Source of the DNA: Granulicella sibirica
GTDB taxonomy: Bacteria; Acidobacteriota; Terriglobia; Terriglobales; Acidobacteriaceae
Assembly: GCF_004115155.1 (NCBI RefSeq)
Contig: NZ_RDSM01000001.1
Span: 1,860,001-1,924,000 of the forward strand
Direction of reading: 5' to 3'
Length of the DNA: 64,000 nucleotides
Shown here piece by piece: positions 17,086-24,200 of this stretch. The notes below the pieces were generated by a model that ran no database searches, was not told where the DNA came from, and saw nothing but the letters and a program-made list of their open reading frames with translations. The first letter of the stretch is position 1. Each line of letters starts with the position of its first letter. A program made the position numbers and the translations under genes.

Positions 17086-18501
17086 TCAACCCCGCAAATC
17101 CCTCAACGCCACTGACGCCGCCCCATACCCACACATCCCATGGACCCCACCCCCCGGCCCGGTAGACGACCCGCACAGATAAACCCCCTTCACCCCCGTC
17201 CGATACCCCGAAACCGTAGGCCGCGCCACAATCTGCCCCACCGTCATGGCCCCTCCTGAGAGATCCCCACCAACAAGATTTGCATTCCACCCTTCGAGTT
17301 CGCCGGTGGTCCAAGTCTTCCGAGCCAGCACACAATCCCGAAACCCCGGCGCAAACCGCTCGATCTGCCTCTCGATCGCCTCCGTCCGATCCCCCGCGTA
17401 CCCCTGGGGTACATGGCAGTAAGCCCACGCCGTATGCCGTCCTCCCGGAGCGCGACCCGGATCGAACAAACTCGGCTGCACCAGCAGCACAAACGGAGCA
17501 ACATCCGTCCGTCCCTCCCAGCAAGCCGCCTCCGAAGCCACAATCTCCTCGATCGTCCCCCCAAGATGCACCGTAGCCGCCCTCCGGCACTCCGGAGCCC
17601 TCCAAGGGATCGCCTCCGAGAGCGCGTAGTCGATCTTGAAAGCCCCCGGCCCGTACCGGAATCCCGCAAGCCGCCCCTTCGTCCCCGCCCCCAGCCGATC
17701 TCCCAGAATCCGCACCGCCTGACGCGGAGTCAGATCGAACATCGTGATATCTGCCGCAGGCAGATCCTCCAAACGCTCCACCCGCATCCCCAGCCGGATC
17801 TCTCCCCCAACCCCTCGCAAAATGCCCGCCAGCGCATCACTCAGGCTCTGCGCCCCACCCGCCGCAACCGGCCACCCCGTCGCGTGCCCAGCCGCCTGCA
17901 ACACCAGCCCCACCGCCGAACTCAACGGAGACGTCAGCGGCATCACCGAGTGGGCCGCATTGCCGGCAAACAACGCCTTCGCCCGCACCCCCCGAAAACG
18001 CATCCCCGCCAGCGTGGTCGCCGGCATCACCGCCCCCATCCCAAACCGCCCAAGCACAACCGGATGCAGCGGAACATGCAGGACAGGCTGCAGAATCTCC
18101 CCCACAAGATCCTCCCACCCATCCACCAGCGGCCCAATCAATCCCCGATAAGCCGCACCATCGCTCCGCCCAAGGCTCGCCGCCGTCGACGCCAACCCAT
18201 GCTCCATCATCACGGCGGAGCCATCATCCAGCGGATGAGCCAGCGGAGCCTCCGGCTCAACCCACCGAAACCCATACTCCGCCAGCGGAAGTGACCGGAA
18301 AAAGGGCGAGGCCACCCCCATCGGATAAACGGACGACCCAAGGTCGTGCCGAAATAAAGGCAAAGTCACTTCCCTCGTAGAAGCCGCCCCACCCACCCAC
18401 TCCAGCGCCTCGTAAACCGTGACCGCCACCCCAGCCCGCGCCAGCGTAATCGCCGCCGCCAACCCATTCGGCCCTGCCCCGATCACATTGGCCCTTGCCA
18501 T
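17086..18501 (-). CDS. FAD-dependent oxidoreductase, phytoene-dehydrogenase-like
   Basis: The 471-residue flavoprotein has the N-terminal dinucleotide fold VIGAGPNGLAAAITLARAG followed by the acidic residue of VYEALEWVGGAAST and the family segment FRHDLGSSVYPMGVASPFF. Near the C-terminus GVYLCGSSTGPGGGVHGMCG completes the FAD site, as in NAD(P)/FAD-dependent oxidoreductases related to carotenoid desaturases and PYROXD2. There are no carotenoid genes nearby, so the substrate is unknown. The start is preceded by GAGGGAG. It is convergent with the GGDEF-EAL gene and co-directional with the HAD gene upstream, from which it is separated by a hairpin repeat. Confidence 0.88.
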   Translation of the reverse strand: MARANVIGAGPNGLAAAITLARAGVAVTVYEALEWVGGAASTREVTLPLFRHDLGSSVYPMGVASPFFRSLPLAEYGFRWVEPEAPLAHPLDDGSAVMMEHGLASTAASLGRSDGAAYRGLIGPLVDGWEDLVGEILQPVLHVPLHPVVLGRFGMGAVMPATTLAGMRFRGVRAKALFAGNAAHSVMPLTSPLSSAVGLVLQAAGHATGWPVAAGGAQSLSDALAGILRGVGGEIRLGMRVERLEDLPAADITMFDLTPRQAVRILGDRLGAGTKGRLAGFRYGPGAFKIDYALSEAIPWRAPECRRAATVHLGGTIEEIVASEAACWEGRTDVAPFVLLVQPSLFDPGRAPGGRHTAWAYCHVPQGYAGDRTEAIERQIERFAPGFRDCVLARKTWTTGELEGWNANLVGGDLSGGAMTVGQIVARPTVSGYRTGVKGVYLCGSSTGPGGGVHGMCGYGAASVALRDLRG

Positions 18502-18532
18502 CCCGCTCCCTCAGATTCCCCGCACCAGCTTG

Positions 18533-18574
18533 GGTGCCCCACCTTCGGCAGTCCTATCGCCTAAGGTGGGTTCC
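18533..18574 (-). repeat. Hairpin repeat R2
   Basis: Read on the reverse strand, this copy has arm CCCACCTTAGGC and arm GCCGAAGGTGGG around a short loop, followed by GGCACC. It differs from a perfect stem only by the A/G mismatch seen in other copies. It lies between the HAD and FAD oxidoreductase genes. Confidence 0.85.
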
Positions 18575-18589
18575 CACGAACGCCAGCAA

Positions 18590-19255
18590 CTAACCCTTCA
18601 TCATCCTCGACCCCTTTAGCCCCTCCAGCAACCCCGCCGGATCCCGATAAATCTCGACGCACCCAGCCTTCCTCAAATCCTCCTCCCGCCACCCACCACA
18701 CTCCACCCCGATCGTCTTTACCCCCGCCCGTCCAGCCGCCTGCGCATCCCAGGGCGTATCCCCCAGCGCGATCGTCTCCTCCGGCGCAAGCCCGAGCTTG
18801 CCTAACGCAGCGAGAAAGATATCCGGTTCCGGCTTCGAGTCTTCGGCGTCGTCGCTCGAGGTCTTCTCGTCGACCAGGGCCGAAATCCCCACAATCTCCA
18901 GATACTTGTCCAGTTCGCCCTTCGCCGCCGAAGAAGCCATGGCAATTCGAATCCCATGCCCCGTTATCGCCTCCATCAACTCCCGAGCCTGCGGAAACGG
19001 CTTCACCTGGCTCATATACTCCGCCTCAAAGAGCTTCTTCTTACACTCATTCAGCGGCTTCTCAATCTCCTTCAGCCGTTCTCTATCGACAAACAACGGC
19101 AGCATCTGGTCCCCACCCTTCCCGATCTGCCGTTGAATCTCCCCAACGGTCGCCGTAATCCCAAACGTCGCAAGACACCTCTGCCAACACTCCGCATGAA
19201 GTGTGTTGCTATCCACCAGCGTCCCATCCATGTCACAAAGAACAGCCTTCACCAT
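18590..19255 (-). CDS. HAD-superfamily phosphatase (phosphoglycolate/phosphoglucomutase-like)
   Basis: The 221-residue protein has motif I VLCDMDGTLVDS (Asp8 nucleophile, Asp10), motif II MASSAAK, motif III Lys in EDSKPEPDIFLAAL and motif IV ALGDTPWDAQAAGRAG. The helical cap inserted after motif I places it in subfamily I with phosphoglycolate phosphatases and beta-phosphoglucomutases. It is a cytoplasmic enzyme with no strict substrate clue. ATG 19255 is chosen because it puts motif I six residues from the N-terminus; the frame is open to 19324. It might supply the GmhB phosphatase step missing from the heptose genes, but nothing in the motifs favours that. Confidence 0.88.
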   Translation of the reverse strand: MVKAVLCDMDGTLVDSNTLHAECWQRCLATFGITATVGEIQRQIGKGGDQMLPLFVDRERLKEIEKPLNECKKKLFEAEYMSQVKPFPQARELMEAITGHGIRIAMASSAAKGELDKYLEIVGISALVDEKTSSDDAEDSKPEPDIFLAALGKLGLAPEETIALGDTPWDAQAAGRAGVKTIGVECGGWREEDLRKAGCVEIYRDPAGLLEGLKGSRMMKG

Positions 19256-19351
19256 CCCAACACCTCGCAGCACATACGGATGCCGTTTCCGCCCTACAAG
19301 TGCTCTCGTTCCCTCTGTTAACATGGGTCAAGCTGAGCCGTCGCGCTGAAG

Positions 19352-19371
19352 GGCACGGCATCAGCCGTGCC
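19352..19371. repeat. Small perfect hairpin R3
   Basis: GGCACGGC-ATCA-GCCGTGCC has 8-bp arms and is followed by AAAAG. A close relative with loop ATGAGG lies at 48696-48717. It sits in the gap between the divergent HAD and isoaspartyl peptidase genes. Confidence 0.7.
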
Positions 19372-19445
19372 AAAAGTCCCCGCGTGCAAGGCAGCTTGAG
19401 CCGCTGAGGTACGATTTCAGCCAAAGAGACCATCGAAGAGCCCCA

Positions 19446-20369
19446 ATGACCCCACACCCCCGCCCAATTCTTGTCGTCCACGGCGGAGCCTGGGACATGC
19501 CCGACAACGCCATCCAGTCCCACGAGCGCGGCATAGCCAACGCCCTGCGCGCCGGCTACACTCTTCTCGAACGCGGAGCCACCTCCGTCGAAGCCGTCGA
19601 AGCCGCCATCACCGTCATGGAAGACGACGACACCTTCGACGCCGGTCGCGGATCCTTCCTCACCCGCGACGGTCGCGTCCAGCTTGACGCCCTCCTCATG
19701 GATGGAGCCACCCTCCGCGCCGGTGGCGTAGCCTGCGTCGAGCGACTCCGCAACCCCATCCAGGCCGCTCGACTTGTTCTCGACCAGAGCCCCCACGTTT
19801 ACTTCGTCGCCACCGGGGCCGAGCGCTTCGCCCGCCAGTACGGCATGGCCCTCTGCGACAACACCGACCTCATCGTCCCCCGCGAGCGCGAACGCCTAAT
19901 CGCCTTCCAGAAAGCCGAGCTCGAGGGCGCCGTCGACACCACCTTCTCCGGTCAGTCCCACGACACAGTAGGAGCCGTCGCCCTCGACATCCACGGCAAC
20001 CTCGCCGCCGGAACCTCCACCGGTGGCACCCTCTCCAAGGCTCCCGGCCGCGTCGGAGACTCCAGCCTCATCGGCTGCGGCTGCTACGCCGACAACGACT
20101 CCGCCGCAGTCTCCCTCACGGGCTGGGGTGAGCCCATCATGAAACTCGTCCTCGGCAAATGGGCCGTCGATCGCATCGCCCGAGGCGAGCACGCTGAACC
20201 AACCGCCCAGGCCGCAATCCAATACCTCTATAACCGCCTCGGCGGTCACGGAGGCATCATCCTCCTCACCCCCGGCGGCGACATCGGCATAGCCCACAAC
20301 ACGCCCCGCATCGCCTGGGGCATCCACGACGCGAACGGCCCCCGCCTGGGCGTCACCGTCAACAACTAA
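19446..20369 (+). CDS. Isoaspartyl peptidase / L-asparaginase (Ntn hydrolase)
   Basis: The 307-residue protein starts ILVVHGGAWDM and continues GATSVEAVEAAITVMEDDDTFDAGRGSFL in pieces, as in plant-type asparaginases. Autocleavage is expected before Thr174 in HDTVGAVALD, which becomes the N-terminal nucleophile of the beta subunit; GTSTGG and GCGCYAD complete the active site. It removes isoaspartyl dipeptides from damaged proteins or hydrolyses asparagine, in the cytoplasm because no signal peptide is present. GAAGAG precedes the ATG. It is divergent from the HAD gene, with a dispersed R1 repeat following. Confidence 0.93.
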   Translation: MTPHPRPILVVHGGAWDMPDNAIQSHERGIANALRAGYTLLERGATSVEAVEAAITVMEDDDTFDAGRGSFLTRDGRVQLDALLMDGATLRAGGVACVERLRNPIQAARLVLDQSPHVYFVATGAERFARQYGMALCDNTDLIVPRERERLIAFQKAELEGAVDTTFSGQSHDTVGAVALDIHGNLAAGTSTGGTLSKAPGRVGDSSLIGCGCYADNDSAAVSLTGWGEPIMKLVLGKWAVDRIARGEHAEPTAQAAIQYLYNRLGGHGGIILLTPGGDIGIAHNTPRIAWGIHDANGPRLGVTVNN

Positions 20370-20424
20370 CTCGGAGGACTGCCTTCGAAGGACGAGCCGT
20401 CGCTCTCGCAGTCGTAGTCGTTCT

Positions 20425-20531
20425 TGCTTTTCTGGTTGTCATTCCCGAAGGGAATCTGCGTCTGCTGTTGCCGTTGCCTGTTTTACGCCGTCATCCTGAG
20501 CGAAGCGAAGACCCTTGTAGTTCGCCCTTGT
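20425..20531 (+). repeat. Dispersed palindromic repeat R1, long form
   Basis: TTTTCTGGTTGTCATTCCCG with AAGGGAATCTGCGT, then TTTTACGCCGTCATCCTGAG and CGAAGCGAAGACCCTTGTAG. This is the best-preserved two-module copy in the window. It occupies the gap between the isoaspartyl peptidase and nth genes. Confidence 0.85.
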
Positions 20532-20577
20532 TCTCCCACAAACCACCCCACCCAACCATCAGGAACCCGCTCTCAAA

Positions 20578-21294
20578 TTGCCCGACTCAACCGAACCCCT
20601 CTTCCCCACAAAACCCGACCCACGCCTCCCCGAAATCCACGCCATCCTCCTCGAGCGTTACGGTCGCCCCGCGCCCCGCGTCCCTTGGGATCCCCTCACC
20701 CAGCTCATCTACTCCATGCTCACCAGCAGGACCAAGACCGCCGAATCCGAACAGGTCATGCGCGATCTTCACGCCCGCTTCCCTACCTGGGACGACCTCC
20801 GCGACGCCTCCGTCGACGAGATCGAGCGGACCATCGCCATCGTCACCTTCCCCGAAGTCAAAGCTCCCCGTCTCAAGGCCGCCCTGATGGGCATCACCTC
20901 CCGCTATGGCTCCCTCACCCTCGACTTCCTTGCCAAATACCGCACTGAGAAAATCCGAAGCTGGCTCGAGCAGTTCGAAGGCGTCGGCAACCAGGTCTCC
21001 GCTGCCGTCGCGAACTTCTCCACCCTCCGCCGCCGCGCGATCTGCGTCGACGCGCATCATCTCCGCGTCACCCAGCGGTTAGCTCTCACCCCCAGAGCCG
21101 ACGCCGCCATCACCGAAGAGCGCCTCATGCGCCTCGTCCCGCTCGACTGGACCGCCGAGATACTCGACGAGCATCATTCCCTCTTCAAGATCCACGGCCA
21201 GACCCTTTGCACCTTCTCCGATCCCCAGTGCCGCCGCTGCCCACTCCTTGAGCGATGCCCCTTCGGAACCCGCGCCGCAGGCCCCGAAAAATAA
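20578..21294 (+). CDS. nth: Endonuclease III-like DNA glycosylase
   Basis: The 238-residue HhH-GPD protein removes oxidised pyrimidines and cuts the abasic strand. SMLTSRTKTAESEQVM corresponds to the N-terminal core (the usual Q in LSxQT is R here, as in several divergent members). QFEGVGNQVSAAVANF is the helix-hairpin-helix, and the region VDAHHLRVTQRL gives the catalytic Asp (VDAH). The 4Fe-4S cluster ligands are C-x6-C-x2-C-x5-C in CTFSDPQCRRCPLLERC. The expected catalytic Lys is not seen in the hairpin, so activity may be closer to a monofunctional glycosylase. TTG is the likely start. Copy B of the dispersed element begins at its stop codon. Confidence 0.88.
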   Translation: MPDSTEPLFPTKPDPRLPEIHAILLERYGRPAPRVPWDPLTQLIYSMLTSRTKTAESEQVMRDLHARFPTWDDLRDASVDEIERTIAIVTFPEVKAPRLKAALMGITSRYGSLTLDFLAKYRTEKIRSWLEQFEGVGNQVSAAVANFSTLRRRAICVDAHHLRVTQRLALTPRADAAITEERLMRLVPLDWTAEILDEHHSLFKIHGQTLCTFSDPQCRRCPLLERCPFGTRAAGPEK

Positions 21295-21609
21295 AGTTCG
21301 CCGGAAGCATTCGTTTTTACAGGCAAATTCGCATGTCAAGCCCCGAAATGACTCATCTCACTCATATCAAAAGAGATAGCGATGTCCTTTTAGTTTCGGT
21401 CGCTTCGATACGATTGATCTAGGAATAAGACTAGTCCTAAGGGGAATCGAACCACATTCTCGCGGATCTGAAAGACAGCTAAGTCCTTTATCTACTAATA
21501 TTTGCAGGTAAGTCTTTTGTTTACAGTAATTTCGCGGCGATGGGATGCCGCAACTTACTGTAAAGAAAAGACTTGGGCCCGGGCTATGGGAGGGGGGGGG
21601 TAGGGCCCC
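21290..21609 (+). repeat. Dispersed ~320-bp intergenic element, copy B
   Basis: This fills the whole gap between the convergent nth and dnaB genes. It has the same ordered blocks as copy A: AAATAAAGTTCG, CGCATGTCAAGCCCC, GATGTCCTTTTAGTTTCGG, GATACGATTGA at the promoter-like place, an internal pair AAGTCCTTTATCTACTAATA and AAGTCTTTTGTTTACAGTAA, then AAAAGACTTGGGCCCGGGC and CTATGGGAGGGGGGGGG. GGGGG can pair with CCCCC just after the G-run. Because dnaB is antisense here, this copy cannot be a leader of the next gene. Confidence 0.75.
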
Positions 21610-23010
21610 CTAGTACCCTCCGGAATCGCCGCCGCCACCCTGAAGATTCTCGAACCGCGTGTAATCGGCCAGGTAAGCCAGGTGAACGCTTCCAGTCGGC
21701 CCATTGCGCTGCTTCGCGATGATGATCTCGGCCTTGCCCTTCGACTCCGGATCTTCCTCGCCGTTCTCGTCCTTGTTGTAGTAGCTGTCGCGATGAATAA
21801 AGGCCACGACGTCCGCATCCTGCTCGATCGACCCTGACTCCCGCAAATCGGAAAGCAAGGGCTTCTTATCCCCGCCACGCTGCTCGCTCGAACGCGAAAG
21901 CTGCGAAAGCGCCACGACAGGAACCTTCATCTCCTTCGCCAGCGCCTTCAACCCGCGCGACACAGCAGAAACCTCCTGCGTCCGGTTCTCGAACTTCTTC
22001 TGAGCGCCAGTCGTCGAACCAGTCATCAGCTGCAGATAGTCGATCACGATGAGGTCAAGTGATCCTTCCTGCTGCTTCAACCGCCGCGCCTTTGCCCTCA
22101 TCTCGGCGAGCGTGATTCCCGGAGTGTCGTCAATGAACATCTTCGATTCCATCAACCGCTCAAGCGCCGCCAGCAACTTTCCCTTGTCCTCACGTGGCAA
22201 AAAACCCGTCTGAATCTTCCGCGAATTCACCAGGGCCTCCGAAGCAAGCATGCGTCGAAGAAGCGATTCTTTCGACATTTCCAGCGAAAAAACCGCAACT
22301 ACCTTCCCATCCTTCACGGCGGCATTCTGAGCGATGTTGATGGCCCACGCAGTTTTTCCCATTGAAGGACGAGCCGCAATGATGATCAACTCCGAATCCT
22401 GCAAGCCCGAAGTCATCCGGTCGAACTCCGTGTAATGCGTCGCAAGTCCGGTAATCTCGCGACCTTGCTCATAAAGCTTGTCGATCGATCCAAATGAAGA
22501 AGCAACAATCTCGGCAATCCCCGAGAAAGAGCGCGTTATCGCCTGATCCGCAACCTCAACCAGTCTCATCTCGATGTCAGAAAGGACACTAATCGCCTCA
22601 TCCGACTGATCCGCCGATCGACTGACTCCATCGTTGAAGATGGACATCATCTGCCGCAGAAGGCTCTTGTCCTTGACGATCCGAACATAGCTCTCGATGT
22701 TCAGGTTCCGCGGAATGCCTTCCGTCAGATACGCGAGATAAGCTGGTCCTCCGATCGCATCGAGTTCCTTCTTCCGCGCAAGCGCCTCGCGAACCGTGAT
22801 GAAGTCGATCGCGTGCCCGGAGACCATGAGCTCCAGAATCGCCGCATAGATCCTGCGGTGCGAGTCGAGCGAGAAGTCTTCGGAGCGCAGACGCCCAGTC
22901 GCGTCCGAGATTGCGACTGCATCAAGGAGCATCGCTCCGAGAATCGCGACTTCAGCGTGAACCGAGGCTGGAAGGCCCTGAATGTCCTGTATCTGGGCAA
23001 AGGTTGCCAT
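21610..23010 (-). CDS. dnaB: Replicative DNA helicase
   Basis: This 466-residue protein has the full DnaB layout. The N-terminal helical domain (about 1-110) contains PASVHAEVAILGAML, followed by a linker and a RecA-like ATPase domain with Walker A ARPSMGKTAWA (Lys219). Walker B is LIVIDYLQLM; the VVALSQLSR and DLRESGSIEQDADVV segments include the arginine-finger region. It unwinds DNA at the replication fork as a hexamer. No intein is present. The gene is divergent from DUF5076 across 91 bp. It lies where the strand composition of the window switches. Confidence 0.97.
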   Translation of the reverse strand: MATFAQIQDIQGLPASVHAEVAILGAMLLDAVAISDATGRLRSEDFSLDSHRRIYAAILELMVSGHAIDFITVREALARKKELDAIGGPAYLAYLTEGIPRNLNIESYVRIVKDKSLLRQMMSIFNDGVSRSADQSDEAISVLSDIEMRLVEVADQAITRSFSGIAEIVASSFGSIDKLYEQGREITGLATHYTEFDRMTSGLQDSELIIIAARPSMGKTAWAINIAQNAAVKDGKVVAVFSLEMSKESLLRRMLASEALVNSRKIQTGFLPREDKGKLLAALERLMESKMFIDDTPGITLAEMRAKARRLKQQEGSLDLIVIDYLQLMTGSTTGAQKKFENRTQEVSAVSRGLKALAKEMKVPVVALSQLSRSSEQRGGDKKPLLSDLRESGSIEQDADVVAFIHRDSYYNKDENGEEDPESKGKAEIIIAKQRNGPTGSVHLAYLADYTRFENLQGGGGDSGGY

Positions 23011-23101
23011 GCCTTATTGTGGGCTATCGCAGAAGCGCGCAGATGTGGATTGTGTGGAGAAGTTGGACATTGAGTGTGAGAATGACTTTAAGAGGTGAGC
23101 G
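23011..23101. promoter_or_regulatory. dnaB/DUF5076 divergent promoter region with two adjacent DnaA-box-like 9-mers
   Basis: TGTGGATTG (23044-23052) and TGTGGAGAA (23053-23061) are directly adjacent. Against the reverse DnaA-box consensus TGTGNATAA they have two and one mismatches. The window-wide change from C-rich to G-rich + strand falls close to here. At 91 bp the gap is small for an origin, so this is only a candidate site or a simple promoter region. Confidence 0.3.
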
Positions 23102-23401
23102 ATGGGGGCAGATAAGGTATTGGCGATTCCACCAGCTGCGGTGAGGGACCGGGCTTCGTTTGAAGTTTTGCGGGTTTGGATCGCGGAGAAGGGCCAGCAT
23201 GTGAGCATCCAGAGCGGGGCCTGGGATGATCCGTTTGCGTGGGGAATTGTCCTGGCCGATCTGGCGCGCCATATTGCGCTGGCGCACCAGATGCAGGATA
23301 AGAAGGTCGATACAGAAAAGTTTATGGAGCGGCTGCTCGAAGGTTTTCAGGCGGAGATCGAAGATCCTACCGATGAACCCGAAGGCGAAGTGACGCAGTA
23401 G
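23102..23401 (+). CDS. DUF5076 family protein
   Basis: The 99-residue protein resembles the DUF5076 family. It begins LAIPPAAVRDRASFEVLRVWI and has AEKGQHVSIQSGAWDDPFAWG and VLADLARHIALAHQMQ, followed by an acidic tail (EIEDPTDEPEGE). No function is known to me for the family. There is no signal peptide or membrane span. GAGGTGA upstream of the ATG is a strong ribosome-binding site, which supports expression. Its stop abuts the stop of the convergent msrA gene with no gap. Confidence 0.8.
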   Translation: MGADKVLAIPPAAVRDRASFEVLRVWIAEKGQHVSIQSGAWDDPFAWGIVLADLARHIALAHQMQDKKVDTEKFMERLLEGFQAEIEDPTDEPEGEVTQ

Positions 23402-24121
23402 TTATTTGCCTTTGTAGGTCTGGAAGAGATCAGGAAACTCGGCTTTGAGAGCTTCGATCTTTGGGCGGTCGCAGACCTGGATGTACGGGTTGTTCGGGTT
23501 GTTGGTTGCGTAGTCCTGGTGATAGGCCTCGGCGTCGTAGAAGCCCTTGAGTGGCGTGACTTCGGTGACGATTTTTGCCTTGAAGATGTGTGCCTCTTCG
23601 AGCTGGGCGATGTAAGCCGAAGCGACTTTCTTCTGCTCTTCGTTCGAGTAGAAGATGGCGGAGCGATAGCTTGTGCCCTGGTCGGGTCCCTGGCGGTTGA
23701 GGGTGGTGGGATCGTGGCCGACGGTGAAGAAGATGCGGAGAAGCTGACCGTACGTGATCTTCGACGGATCGTAGGTAATCTCGACCGACTCGGCGTGGCC
23801 TGTCGTTTCCGTTGTCACCTGATCGTAGGTGGCGGTATTTGCGTTGCCTCCGGAATATCCGGCTTCGGTGTGGATGACGCCCTTGACGCGCTGGAAGACG
23901 GACTGCGTTCCCCAGAAGCAGCCTCCGGCGAAGACTGCCTTTTCGCGGCCTGCGTGAGGCTGCTCGTCGACCTGCGGGACAGGTGCTGGCGTCCTGAGGA
24001 GGGCTGCGCCCTGGGCGTGGGAGACGCCGCGCCAGCCAAAGGCGACCGCGGCGAGGATGACGAGAGCGAATGCTCCGGCGCGGAGCGTTCCGGAGAGATC
24101 GAATTTGCTGGTTGCTGACAT
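23402..24121 (-). CDS. msrA: Membrane-anchored or exported peptide-methionine (S)-S-oxide reductase
   Basis: The 239-residue protein carries an N-terminal hydrophobic segment (about 14-32, AGAFALVILAAVAFGW) and a proline-rich linker, followed by an MsrA domain from about 60. The catalytic GGCFWGTQSVF has Cys68; EAGYSGG, TGHAESVEI, GTSYRSAIFY and AEAYHQDY are standard. It reduces methionine S-sulfoxide in proteins, and the anchor places it in the periplasm, where it would protect envelope proteins from oxidation. No MsrB is visible nearby. The C-terminal VCDRPKIEALKAEFP may supply a resolving cysteine. Confidence 0.95.
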   Translation of the reverse strand: MSATSKFDLSGTLRAGAFALVILAAVAFGWRGVSHAQGAALLRTPAPVPQVDEQPHAGREKAVFAGGCFWGTQSVFQRVKGVIHTEAGYSGGNANTATYDQVTTETTGHAESVEITYDPSKITYGQLLRIFFTVGHDPTTLNRQGPDQGTSYRSAIFYSNEEQKKVASAYIAQLEEAHIFKAKIVTEVTPLKGFYDAEAYHQDYATNNPNNPYIQVCDRPKIEALKAEFPDLFQTYKGK

Positions 24122-24200
24122 GCTGTGGCCCTTTCTTGAGCCGGTATTCGGAACTGCACTTCTATAGGACGCGAATCAGACTCAAGAGATACAGAGCAGG

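Noticed and set aside
18590..19255. HAD phosphatase as the missing GmhB
   Set aside because: It has the subfamily I helical cap, whereas GmhB proteins are capless with a zinc loop; no such loop is present.
21588..21600. G-runs as sequencing artefacts
   Set aside because: The run occurs at the same relative place in three diverged copies of the element, so it is a real shared feature, although exact lengths may be uncertain.
23011..23101. Calling this gap oriC outright
   Set aside because: Only 91 bp, only two imperfect DnaA-like boxes, no AT-rich unwinding region and no dnaA. The skew switch is reported as a finding instead.
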